From: Candidatus Leucobacter sulfamidivorax
GTDB lineage: Bacteria; Actinomycetota; Actinomycetes; Actinomycetales; Microbacteriaceae
DNA: 64,000 nucleotides
Direction of reading: 5' to 3'
NCBI GenBank assembly: GCA_016771945.1
Contig: QZLF01000001.1
Span: forward strand, 949,447-1,013,446
How positions within the stretch are numbered: the first letter of the stretch is position 1; each line of letters begins with the position of its first letter. This document shows positions 8,761 to 16,453 of this stretch, one piece after another. The notes under the pieces were generated by a model. That model had not been told where the DNA came from. It worked only from the letters and a program-made list of their open reading frames with translations, and ran no database searches. The translations under genes were made by a program, and so were the position numbers.

Positions 8761-9789
8761 ATGCCGAACGACTCGGGGGGAGCCGGCGCGCGTCGTCGGC
8801 TCCCCATCGCGCGAGAGCTGGTCGACGGGGTCTTCGTCTACCGTCGGAACGGTCGGCGGATCGCGAGGCGCGCTGAGATCGCGCGCCTCGATGCGCTCGC
8901 GATCCCGCCCGCCTGGACCGAAGTGGAGATCGCCCGCTCGCCGCGGGCGAAGGTGCTCGCCCGCGGTGTCGACGCCGCGGGGCGCGTGCAGACCATCTAC
9001 CACCCCGCCTTCCGCCGTCGCCAGGATCGGCGCAAGTTCGACAGGCTCGAGCGCTTCGCCCGGGCGCTGCCCCGCCTGCGCGCCCGGGTGGATCGGGATC
9101 TGCGCCGCCGCAGTCTGAGCCGCGAACGGGTCACGGCCTGCGCGGTGCGCCTCATCGACCAGCAGCTGTTCCGGGTGGGCAGCCCGGAGTACGCCGAGCG
9201 CTATCGCAGCTTCGGCGTGACGACCCTGCGCGAAGAGCACGTGAGCGTCTCGACGAGCTCGGTGACCTTCGACTTCGCCGGCAAGAGCGGCCGGCGTCAG
9301 CGGCGGCGGGTGAGCGATGCGCGCGTGGCGCGGCTCGTGGTGCGTCTCTCCGAGCTCCCCGGCCCCGAGGTGTTCCGCTTCTTCGACGAGGACGAGGTGG
9401 TGCACCGCCTGCGCAGCCGGCACGTGAACGCATACGTGAAGCGGCATATGGGTGAGGAGTTCACCGCGAAGGACTTCCGAACCTGGGGCGGCACCGTGGC
9501 CGTCGCCGCGGCGCTGCTCGAGCTCGCGCCGGAGACGCTGGCCGATCCGAGGGCGCGAGCGGCGTCCGTGCGGGAGGCGATCGCGGGCGCCGCCGAGCGG
9601 CTCGGCAACACGCCCGCGGTGGCGAGGTCCTCCTACGTCGATCCGCGGGTGCTCGCGGCCGCCGAGCGCCCCGAGACGATCGAACGGGCGAGGCGGAGAC
9701 GGCGTTCCCCGCGGCGGGGCCTCACCGCCGAAGAGCAGGGCGCGCTGGCCCTGCTCGTCGAGATCGACCGCGGCCGACGGGATTCCTAG
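8761..9789 (+). CDS. Type IB DNA topoisomerase (poxvirus-like)
   Basis: Relaxes supercoils through a transient 3'-phosphotyrosine link. The 342-residue size fits the compact bacterial/poxvirus enzymes. Visible are the N-terminal beta domain (AIPPAWTEVEIARSP), the catalytic arginine helix (YAERYRSFGVTTLR), the lysine hairpin FDFAGKSG, the second arginine in KDFRTWGGT, and the nucleophile Y292 in SSYVDPRV. The C-terminal tail is very basic (RARRRRRSPRRG). Its stop and that of the DUF2795 gene overlap by 4 bases tail-to-tail. In actinobacteria these enzymes are accessory to gyrase and topoisomerase IA. Confidence 0.9.
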   Translation: MPNDSGGAGARRRLPIARELVDGVFVYRRNGRRIARRAEIARLDALAIPPAWTEVEIARSPRAKVLARGVDAAGRVQTIYHPAFRRRQDRRKFDRLERFARALPRLRARVDRDLRRRSLSRERVTACAVRLIDQQLFRVGSPEYAERYRSFGVTTLREEHVSVSTSSVTFDFAGKSGRRQRRRVSDARVARLVVRLSELPGPEVFRFFDEDEVVHRLRSRHVNAYVKRHMGEEFTAKDFRTWGGTVAVAAALLELAPETLADPRARAASVREAIAGAAERLGNTPAVARSSYVDPRVLAAAERPETIERARRRRRSPRRGLTAEEQGALALLVEIDRGRRDS

Positions 9790-10022
9790 ACGTCCTCGGC
9801 CGCCCCTTCCGCGCCGGCGCCCTCGGTGGCCTCCCGGCTGACGTCGGTGGGCGCCTCGTACTGGCGCTCGGGCAGCAGATCGAGCACGCGCAGCACGCCC
9901 TCGTCGGCGCCCGCGTCGCGTGCCGCCGCGATCACCTCGTCCTTCCCCGCGGGGTAGTCGATGCCGCCCAGATAGCGCTGGATCTGGATCGGATTCGGGT
10001 TGGGGTTCGGTTGCTCCACCAT
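9786..10022 (-). CDS. DUF2795 domain small protein
   Basis: A 78-residue protein with the DUF2795 pattern: IQRYLGGIDYPAGKDEVIAAA followed by LDLLPERQYEAPTDVS. The domain is widespread in actinobacteria and Deinococcus and often sits near stress genes, but has no defined biochemical role; it looks like a small helical nucleic-acid- or protein-binding fold. The Asn-Pro repeats at the N-terminus and acidic C-terminus are low-complexity tails. A purine-rich AGAGGAG precedes the ATG at 10022. Confidence 0.75.
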   Translation of the reverse strand: MVEQPNPNPNPIQIQRYLGGIDYPAGKDEVIAAARDAGADEGVLRVLDLLPERQYEAPTDVSREATEGAGAEGAAEDV

Positions 10023-10076
10023 GGGTCTCTCCTCTGTCGCTCTGCTCTCGGGCTGCGGGCCTGCGGCAGGCGTCGG

Positions 10077-10412
10077 TCAGTCCGGCGGATCCAGCGTGAT
10101 CCGCGGCAGTCCGGCCTCGCCGAACCCGTCCGCGCCTCTCCGATTGTCCTCCGCGAGGTCCGTCTCCGCCAGGTCGGGATCGCCCTGCTCGGGGTCATCG
10201 GGCCCGGGATTCTGTGTGGCGGGGCCGGCAGGTGTCGCACCGCCCTCGTCGACCCATTCGGAGCCGAGGCGATCGTCGAGGGCCGGATCGCTCACCACGT
10301 CCGCATCCGCTTCCGCGTCGCCCGGTCCGTGCGAGGTCGGCACCGTTCCCGTACGCTCCTCCGGTTCCTCGCGGTCCGGTCGATCGTCGGTCGGGCTGAA
10401 GTCCGCTGTCAT
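10077..10412 (-). CDS. Hypothetical acidic, disordered protein
   Basis: A 111-residue product made almost entirely of Asp, Glu, Pro, Gly and Ala with no hydrophobic core, so probably intrinsically disordered. I do not recognise a family. It lies 54 bases upstream of, and in the same direction as, the DUF2795 gene, and a GAGGAAGAG-type ribosome site precedes its ATG; both support a real gene. Similar acidic proteins occur in stress-related loci of Microbacteriaceae, but no function can be given. Confidence 0.55.
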   Translation of the reverse strand: MTADFSPTDDRPDREEPEERTGTVPTSHGPGDAEADADVVSDPALDDRLGSEWVDEGGATPAGPATQNPGPDDPEQGDPDLAETDLAEDNRRGADGFGEAGLPRITLDPPD

Positions 10413-10675
10413 GATCCTCTTCCTCTCTCATCGGTGCTCCGGGGTTCTCAGGGATTGCCGGAGGGCAGAGCACCCGGGTCCAGGCCGACGATAGCCGCGG
10501 GCAGGCGTCCGCCTCCAGGGCCTTGCCGCCGTAGCCGCCTTGCGGTAACGGCCGGGCGGTGGTCTACCTCTCGCGGGCCGACCGGTCAAGGGCGTTCCGC
10601 CCGCCGCCGTCCCTCATCACACTCGGATCAGTGGTGCGGCGCCGCCATGACAGCGGTGCCGTGAAGGGAGGGGCC

Positions 10676-11911
10676 ATGCGCACACGAGCGGCGGCCTTCC
10701 GGCACGCGGATCGCGAGCAGTGGCCGCAGAAGCAGCGCCGGGCGCTGCGATCGGCGATCCGCTGGCAGTTCTTCACGATCGGGTACACGATCTGTACCAT
10801 CACGCTCGTCGCCTTCGTGCTCGGCGGCTCGCAGGCGATGAAGACCGCCTGGATCGAGGACATGCTCTCGCTGCTGCCCCAGCTCGCCTTCCTCATCGCG
10901 CTGCTCTTCGTGCGTCGCGCCCCCGACCGCGAGCATCCGTACGGCTGGCATCGCATCATGGGCGTCGGGCACCTGCTCGCCGGGGCAGCCCTGCTGGCCG
11001 TCGGGTCCCATCTGGGCTTCGAGGCGGTCTCGGGGCTGATCGCCGCACGGGCGCCCGACATCGGCACCATCGAGATCTTCGGGAACACGGTGTGGCTCGG
11101 CTGGGTGATGGTCGCGGTCATGGTGCTCGTCGTCGTCGGCCCTGTCTTCCTCTACGGCCCCGCGAAGGCCCGCATCGCTCCCGTGCTGCACAACAAGCTG
11201 CTCTCAGCCGATGCGGACATGGCGAAGGCGGACTGGCAGACGAACGCCGCCTCGATCGTCGGCGTGCTCGGGGCAGGAGCCGGCATCTGGTGGCTCGACG
11301 GCGCTGCTGCGGCCTTCATCTCGCTGGGCATCGTGTTCGACGGGCTGCGCAACACCGGCTCCGCGCTGCAGGATCTCATGGACCGTCGCGCCCGGGCCGT
11401 CGACGACCGGAGGCCGCACCCGCTGGCCGGCGAGATCCTCTCCGCGCTGCGTGCACTGGACTGGGTCGATGATGCCGCGATCAGACTCCGCGATCTGGGC
11501 CAGGTGTTCCACGTCGAGGCCTTCGTGCGGCCATGCGGGGACAGCGTCAGACTCGAGCAGCTCGACGAGGCCGCGGCGGCGGTCTTCGCGCTCGACTGGA
11601 AGATCCACGAGGTCGTCGTGGCGCCGAGCGACGCCCTGCCCCACTATGCCGACCGCGGCGAGGACGCGGGCGATCCGCCCGCCCCCGCCTGCTCGCCCGC
11701 GCATGGGCGGCCGTCCGCCGGTTTGTCAACGGGCTCCCGGGGTTCGGCACGCGTGCCTAGAGTCGCGGCATGGAATCCCTCTGGCAGCGCACCGGCCCGC
11801 GCATCCCCTCCGAGGTCTTCACGGGAGCCCGCTGCGACGCGCTCGTCGTCGGCGCCGGGCTCACGGGACTCATGTCCGCCGTGCTACTCGCCCGAGCGGG
11901 CCTGCGGGTGA
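10676..11911 (+). CDS. Cation diffusion facilitator family transporter
   Basis: Probably exports a divalent metal such as zinc, iron or manganese by proton antiport. The N-terminal 300 residues hold about six membrane spans. The motif HPYGWHRIMGVGH and the metal-site helix LLSADADMAKADWQTNAAS fit the family, and a cytoplasmic alpha/beta domain follows from about residue 250. ATG 10676 has AGGGAGGGG upstream. Oddity: the frame runs 142 bases into the next gene, giving a Pro/Ser/Arg-rich tail of about 60 residues that does not look native. In another frame the sequence reads LLARAWAAVRRFVNGLPGFG and stops at 11760, so one base may be missing in the C run near 11692. Confidence 0.8.
   Translation: MRTRAAAFRHADREQWPQKQRRALRSAIRWQFFTIGYTICTITLVAFVLGGSQAMKTAWIEDMLSLLPQLAFLIALLFVRRAPDREHPYGWHRIMGVGHLLAGAALLAVGSHLGFEAVSGLIAARAPDIGTIEIFGNTVWLGWVMVAVMVLVVVGPVFLYGPAKARIAPVLHNKLLSADADMAKADWQTNAASIVGVLGAGAGIWWLDGAAAAFISLGIVFDGLRNTGSALQDLMDRRARAVDDRRPHPLAGEILSALRALDWVDDAAIRLRDLGQVFHVEAFVRPCGDSVRLEQLDEAAAAVFALDWKIHEVVVAPSDALPHYADRGEDAGDPPAPACSPAHGRPSAGLSTGSRGSARVPRVAAWNPSGSAPARASPPRSSREPAATRSSSAPGSRDSCPPCYSPERACG
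11733..11763 (+). promoter_or_regulatory. Promoter for a leaderless FAD-Rieske transcript
   Basis: TTGTCA (11733-11738) and TAGAGT (11758-11763) are 19 bases apart. The -10 box ends 6 bases before the ATG at 11770, and no Shine-Dalgarno sequence is present, so transcription should begin at or next to the start codon. The box includes the TAG that would end the cation transporter if its frameshift were corrected. Confidence 0.5.
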
Positions 11912-13314
11912 CCGTGCTCGAGGCCCGGCGCGTGGGCGCCGTGACGACGGGCGGCACGACGGGGAAGCTCAGCCTGCTGCAGGGCACGGTCTTCTCGGAG
12001 CTGCGCGAGCGCGCCGGAGACGAGGTGCTGCAGGCCTACGCCGAGGCGAATCGCGAGGGGCAGGCCTGGCTGCTGCGCGAGCTCGGCGTCCGCGGCCTCG
12101 ACGTGGACCGGCGCGAGGCCTGCACCTACGCGACCGAGCCGTCGCAGCTCGAGGCGCTGCGACGGGAGCGCGAGGCGGCCGAGCTCGCCGGGGTGCCGGT
12201 GGCGGAGGCCGCCGATGCGGGTCTCGGCTTCGAGACCGCGGGCGCGCTCGTGCTGGCGGACCAGGCCCAGCTGCATCCGATGGCCGTGCTCGCGATGCTC
12301 GCCGACGAGCTGCGCGAGCACGGCGGACGCCTGGTCGAAGACTGCCGGGTGCGGGACGTCGAGCGCGGCGAGGACGCCGTGCGCGTCGTCTCCGAGCTCG
12401 GCACGATCGCAGCCGAGTTCTGCGTGCTCGCGACCGGCGTGCCGATCCTCGACCGCGGTCTGTTCTTCGCGAAGCTCGAGCCGACGCGCTCATTCGTCGC
12501 CGCCTACCGGCTCGAACGGGAGGCGCCCCCGCAGGGCATGTACGTGTCGCTCGGCGCCCCGACCCGCTCGCTGCGCACCGCGCGGGGCGAGGAGGGCGAG
12601 GAGCTGCTCGTCGTGGGCGGGGGATCGCACGTCACGGGGCGCTTCGACGACACCCGCGACGAGGGTCCCGCGCTCGACGCGTGGACCTCGGAGGTCTTCG
12701 GACCCGTCCGGCGCATGCATCTCTGGGCGGCGCAGGACTACCGCGGCCACTCCCGCGTGCCCTTCGCCGGCCCCCTGCCGCGGGGCGGCGACCGCATCTA
12801 CGCGGCGACAGGCTACAACAAGTGGGGCGTGACGAACGCCGTCGCCGCCGCGCTCACGATCGCGGCGGACATCCTCGGCGGCCGTCTCGACTGGGCGCGC
12901 GTGCTGCGCGAGCACCAGCTGAGTCTGCCCGAGGCGCGCGATGCCGCGATCGTGAACGTGTCCGTGGCCGGCCGCCTGGTCTCGGGGTGGGCGGACGCCG
13001 AGCTGCGATCCGCCGCGAGCGCGACCGAGCCGGCCGAGGGGGAGGGACTGGTGGCGAGCGACGGGCTCGCGCCGGTCGGCATCGCGCGCGTCGATGGCCG
13101 GGTGTGCCGGCTCTCCGCGGTCTGCACGCACCTGGGCGGCGTGCTGCGCTGGAACGCCGCCGAGCGCTCGTGGGACTGCCCGCTGCACGGCTCCCGCTTC
13201 GCCGCAGACGGAGCGGTGCTCGAGGGCCCCGCCGTGCGCCCGCTGGATCGACGGGACGAGCCAGAGGGTTCGGTGCCGTCCGATCGATCCGAGCCGCCCG
13301 CCCCTGAAGAGTGA
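11770..13314 (+). CDS. FAD-dependent oxidoreductase with C-terminal Rieske domain
   Basis: A 514-residue fusion. Residues 22-400 form a DAO-type FAD oxidoreductase (VVGAGLTGL with G28, G30 and G33; TGYNKWGVTNA near the FAD end), and residues 400-500 form a Rieske [2Fe-2S] domain with C452-x-H454 and C470-x2-H473. Such fusions occur across actinobacteria and Bacilli. The cluster presumably passes electrons to or from the flavin, but the substrate is unknown. No signal peptide. The end is a disordered acidic tail. A leaderless promoter lies immediately upstream, inside the 3' part of the transporter frame. Confidence 0.88.
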   Translation: MESLWQRTGPRIPSEVFTGARCDALVVGAGLTGLMSAVLLARAGLRVTVLEARRVGAVTTGGTTGKLSLLQGTVFSELRERAGDEVLQAYAEANREGQAWLLRELGVRGLDVDRREACTYATEPSQLEALRREREAAELAGVPVAEAADAGLGFETAGALVLADQAQLHPMAVLAMLADELREHGGRLVEDCRVRDVERGEDAVRVVSELGTIAAEFCVLATGVPILDRGLFFAKLEPTRSFVAAYRLEREAPPQGMYVSLGAPTRSLRTARGEEGEELLVVGGGSHVTGRFDDTRDEGPALDAWTSEVFGPVRRMHLWAAQDYRGHSRVPFAGPLPRGGDRIYAATGYNKWGVTNAVAAALTIAADILGGRLDWARVLREHQLSLPEARDAAIVNVSVAGRLVSGWADAELRSAASATEPAEGEGLVASDGLAPVGIARVDGRVCRLSAVCTHLGGVLRWNAAERSWDCPLHGSRFAADGAVLEGPAVRPLDRRDEPEGSVPSDRSEPPAPEE

Positions 13315-13323
13315 GGCGGGCTG

Positions 13324-13761
13324 TCAGTCCTCCGACTCCCCGCCCGTGTCGAAGTGCTCGCGGTAGCGCGCCTCGGCCTCCTCGAGCAGTTCGGGCGCGA
13401 GTCGCGCGACCGGCGCCACATTCGCGATGAGCGGCTCGCAGTCGGGCCCCCGTCCGGCGACGTGGCCGGTGAGCACCCACGGATAGCAGGTCGGATCGCT
13501 CTCGCACGCCTCCAGGCACCGGCTGAGCTGTCGCGCCAGCCAGTCCGCGACCGGCCGGTGCCACCAGCTCTCCGGTTGCAGCGGGTGCACCGGCAGCCCC
13601 GGCAGCTCCAGGCCGCTCTCGGCGTCGACGCGCGCGCTCCGCGCATCGGCGCCGGGTCCCTCCGAGCAGCGGAGGTACAGCTCGGGGAATTTCCGCAGCG
13701 AGGCCTCCAAGCGGTACATCGTGCGCAGCGGCTCCAGCTCGAAATCCTCTTCCGCGTCCAT
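13324..13761 (-). CDS. DUF6098-like hypothetical protein
   Basis: A 145-residue soluble protein with GLELPGLPVHPLQPESWW, WLARQLSRC and GRGPDCEPLIANV. These resemble the actinobacterial family annotated as DUF6098 (recalled from memory, not searched). Family members lack a known function. Four cysteines are present, two of them in LEACESDPTCYPW. It faces the Rieske gene tail-to-tail with 9 bases between. An AGAGGAACG-like ribosome site precedes the ATG at 13761. Confidence 0.6.
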   Translation of the reverse strand: MDAEEDFELEPLRTMYRLEASLRKFPELYLRCSEGPGADARSARVDAESGLELPGLPVHPLQPESWWHRPVADWLARQLSRCLEACESDPTCYPWVLTGHVAGRGPDCEPLIANVAPVARLAPELLEEAEARYREHFDTGGESED

Positions 13762-13794
13762 GTCTCCGTTCCTCTCATTCTCGTTCCGGTGGCC

Positions 13795-14466
13795 TCATTC
13801 CGCCTCGACCGCGGTCATGCGGTGCGGCGCGCCCACCGGCTTCGACTCGGCCGAACCGCGCTGCCGCAGGAAGATCGCGAAGGCGACCATGCAGCCCACG
13901 GCCAGCAGCTCGGACTGCCAGTTCTGCAGGGTTCGATTCCAGAAATCGGCCGAGAGCAGGTACTCGCCGAAGGAGATCGCCGGCTGCCCGTGCAGCGCCT
14001 GATCGGCGTTGAAGACGGTCGTCCCCGCGAGTCCCTGGATCAGCCAGGAGCAGACGAAGACGAAGCCCATCACGAGCAGCAGCGAGTTGCTGTAGATCCA
14101 CAGCCGCCAGCCGCCCGCCCGCGCCCAGCGCGGCGAGTCGGGCCGCGCATGCGCCCCTACGAACTGATCCTCGTCGCTTCCCGTGCCCTCGTCGCCCGGC
14201 TTCTTCGACTCGGGGGAGCCGCGCTGCACGAGCCAGATCGTCCCCAGGATGAAGAGGAAGAACTGCAGGTACTCCGACTGCCAGTTCTCGGCCACGTCGA
14301 CGACGAAGTCCGAGGAGGTCACGAAGCCGAGCCAGTCCGTGCCGGCGACGCCGTGGGCGGCCTGCTCCCGGTTGTAGACGGCGAGCCCCGCGATCGACTG
14401 CCCGAGCAGGGCGAGCAGGAAGGCCGCGGCGAAGCTGAGCGAGAGCGCATGATCCTTGATCCGCAC
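13795..14466 (-). CDS. DUF6766-like membrane protein with internal duplication
   Basis: A 223-residue membrane protein built from two similar halves. Each half has a hydrophobic span, an AV(Y/F)N-x-(D/E)QAxHG loop, the sequence NWQSE, a second span and a QRGSxES(K)P end, about 125 residues apart. I place it in the family annotated DUF6766 from memory; its function is unknown but it is common in stress gene clusters of actinobacteria. Start is GTG 14466, six bases downstream of the start-proximal region of a tiny upstream reading frame whose stop is at 14470. Confidence 0.65.
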   Translation of the reverse strand: MRIKDHALSLSFAAAFLLALLGQSIAGLAVYNREQAAHGVAGTDWLGFVTSSDFVVDVAENWQSEYLQFFLFILGTIWLVQRGSPESKKPGDEGTGSDEDQFVGAHARPDSPRWARAGGWRLWIYSNSLLLVMGFVFVCSWLIQGLAGTTVFNADQALHGQPAISFGEYLLSADFWNRTLQNWQSELLAVGCMVAFAIFLRQRGSAESKPVGAPHRMTAVEAE

Positions 14467-14469
14467 GGC

Positions 14470-14553
14470 TCACCGTCCCATCATCGTGATCGCGAGCATC
14501 GCGACGAGACCGACCACCACCATCGCCGCCCAGAGCAGGAAGACCGCTTTCAT
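14470..14553 (-). CDS. Putative 27-residue single-span membrane protein
   Basis: The frame encodes MKAVFLLWAAMVVVGLVAML followed by AITMMGR: a Lys start, a run of about 20 hydrophobic residues and a basic end, as in small membrane proteins. Its TGA lies 3 bases before the GTG of the DUF6766-like gene, which suggests translational coupling. The ribosome site is weak. Too short for most gene finders, so it is a prediction only. Confidence 0.4.
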   Translation of the reverse strand: MKAVFLLWAAMVVVGLVAMLAITMMGR

Positions 14554-14752
14554 GCCGCGATCGTACGGTCGGCCGCGAGCCTGCCGACAGGGCCTTGCGC
14601 GGGACCGGCGGGTATGCAAAGCGCGGCATGCCGGCCGCGGAGAATACCCGCCGCCCGCGCCCCTGTCGAGTGTCTGCCGGCCCCGTCACCGCCCGCCTAG
14701 CGTTGGCCCTACCGCCGCGCGAATCGCGGCGCAGGAACGAGAGGAGCGAGCC

Positions 14753-15013
14753 GTGCCCAGGAACCCGCATCTGAAGGATCCCGAGCTCTACGACCGACTG
14801 CGCGACGAGGGTGCGTCGGCCGAGAAGGCCGCGCGCATCTCGAACGCAGCGGCCAAGGAGGGCCGTTCGAAGGTCGGCCGCCGCGGCGGCGAGGCCGAGG
14901 ACTACGAGGATCGCACCGTGGAGGAGCTGCGCGAGCGCGCCAAGGAGCTGGGCCTGAGCGGCTACTCGAAGCTGCGCAAGGCGGAGCTGATCGAGCGGCT
15001 CCGCAACCACTGA
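14753..15013 (+). CDS. Rho N-terminal domain (SAP-like) small protein
   Basis: An 86-residue basic protein. The first half (NPHLKDPELYDRLRDEGASA, then EKAARISNAAA) is the DUF7218-like segment seen in actinobacterial stress proteins. Residues 52-86 form a Rho-N/SAP-type helix-extended-helix (DRTVEELRERAKELGLSGYS, then KLRKAELIERL), likely to bind nucleic acid. GTG 14753 is supported by GAGAGGAGCGAG upstream. TAGCGT at 14698-14703 could be the -10 box. A role in DNA protection is a guess from context. Confidence 0.72.
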   Translation: MPRNPHLKDPELYDRLRDEGASAEKAARISNAAAKEGRSKVGRRGGEAEDYEDRTVEELRERAKELGLSGYSKLRKAELIERLRNH

Positions 15014-15035
15014 CCGCCCTACGGCGCGGCCGTCG

Positions 15036-15632
15036 TCAGCGAACCGCACCCCAGATGTCGTCGGCCGAGGTGAGCAGCACCGTGATGATGATGGCGAGGG
15101 GCACGAGCCAGATGATCGCGAGCAGCACGGCGTCGACCCACAACCGGGCGGGGCGCCGCAGCCCGCTCGCCCGCACGCCGAGCATGAGCAGCAGGCCGAT
15201 GAGGGCGACCGCGATGCCGACGGTGCACCACACGGGGCTCCACGGCAGCAGGAGCAGCAGGACGACCGTCACGATCACGCCCGCCGCGGTCGAGGCGAAC
15301 AGCCAGCGATTGGTGTTCGTGGTGTGCAGCGCCGGCTGGCGATGCATCGCCGCCGGGTCGGTCTCGCCGCGGTAGGGGTTCGGCACCGAGGCCTCCGCCT
15401 CCGGGCTCATCGTGGAGCCGTCGAGGATCGGCCGCTCCTGCAGCTCGTATTCGTACGGGGGTGCGTCCACGGTGCCCTGGCCGGTGCCCGCGTCGAAGCG
15501 GCTGGGCCCGTGCGCGGGATCCGGGCGCTCCTCGAACACCCGCTGGCCGGCGTCGGGGTCGACCTCCGGCTCGATCGCCTCCGGATCGGGCTCCCCGCTT
15601 CGCGTGCGGGGCTGGTCGTGGTCGTTTCGCAT
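15036..15632 (-). CDS. Membrane protein with a GQGTV-PPY-LDGST motif
   Basis: A 198-residue protein with an acidic soluble N-terminus and three or four membrane spans from about residue 108 on (LFASTAAGVIVTVVLLLLL, then VGIAVALIGLLLMLGV and LLAIIWLVPLAIIITVLL). The soluble part, residues 43-80, contains DAGTGQGTVDAPPYEYELQE, RPILDGSTMSPE and NPYRGE. The same pattern, in the same order, makes up most of the small protein at 21208-21483, so they are paralogues sharing a module. GGAAGGAGG precedes the ATG at 15632. I do not recognise a named family. Confidence 0.65.
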   Translation of the reverse strand: MRNDHDQPRTRSGEPDPEAIEPEVDPDAGQRVFEERPDPAHGPSRFDAGTGQGTVDAPPYEYELQERPILDGSTMSPEAEASVPNPYRGETDPAAMHRQPALHTTNTNRWLFASTAAGVIVTVVLLLLLPWSPVWCTVGIAVALIGLLLMLGVRASGLRRPARLWVDAVLLAIIWLVPLAIIITVLLTSADDIWGAVR

Positions 15633-15880
15633 CGGGCGCCTCCTTCCGGTGCGGCCTGTCGGCCGGACCATCGCCGACCTGTAGCCCGAAGCTAGCATCG
15701 GGCCCGATGGCGGCGCAGAGGGTCGACAACCCGTGCCCGATGGCGTAGCATCGGCGGCCCCGGAGCGGAACGTTCCCGGCCATAACACGCATCCTTGCGC
15801 CGATCCACCCCCTGGCGAGACGCCTGCCCCGCTGCGACCGTGGTGTTCGACGGCAGAACCGGGAGAAGTGGAGAGAGCGG

Positions 15881-16426
15881 ATGGGAATCAGCGGCAAGAA
15901 GGTGGCCTTCCTCGCGACCGACGGATACGAGGACAGCGAGTTGACGAGTCCCTGGCAGGCGGTCACGGAGGCGGGCGCCGAGGCGCGCATGGTCGCGCCC
16001 GGCGGCGGATCGGTGACCGGGAAGAACGGCCACGAGCAGGCGGTCGACCTGGAGGCGGCGAACGCCTCCGCGGCCGATTTCGACGCGCTCGTGCTGCCCG
16101 GCGGGGTGGTGAACGCCGATCACCTGCGCATGGACGAGGCCTCGCAGCGCTTCGCGCGCGACTTCTTCGCGCAGCACAAGCCGGTCGGGGTGATCTGCCA
16201 CGGCGGATGGATCCTCATCGAGGCGGATGTCGTGGACGGCCGCAGGATGACGAGCTATCCCAGCCTGCGGACGGACTTGCGCAACGCGGGGGCGGAGTGG
16301 GTCGACGAGGAGGTCGTGGTGGATCAGGGACTGGTCTCGAGCCGCACCCCCGACGACCTGCCGGCGTTCAACCGGAAGCTGGTCGAGGAGATCGGCGAGG
16401 GCCGCCACGAGGGCCAGACGACCTGA
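15881..16426 (+). CDS. DJ-1/PfpI family protein (type 1 glutamine amidotransferase-like)
   Basis: A 181-residue PfpI-type protein. The nucleophile elbow VICHGGW puts the reactive cysteine at C106, with E17 in DGYEDSE as its partner and the GG of LVLPGGV as the oxyanion loop. Relatives act as glyoxalase/deglycase-type stress enzymes, chaperones or proteases, and sequence alone does not decide between them. ATG 15881 follows GGGAGAAGTGGAGAGA. A 27-base gap separates it from the DUF6328-like gene, so they may be cotranscribed. Confidence 0.85.
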   Translation: MGISGKKVAFLATDGYEDSELTSPWQAVTEAGAEARMVAPGGGSVTGKNGHEQAVDLEAANASAADFDALVLPGGVVNADHLRMDEASQRFARDFFAQHKPVGVICHGGWILIEADVVDGRRMTSYPSLRTDLRNAGAEWVDEEVVVDQGLVSSRTPDDLPAFNRKLVEEIGEGRHEGQTT

Positions 16427-16453
16427 GCCCGCCGCAGGCGGAGGGGAGCGACC

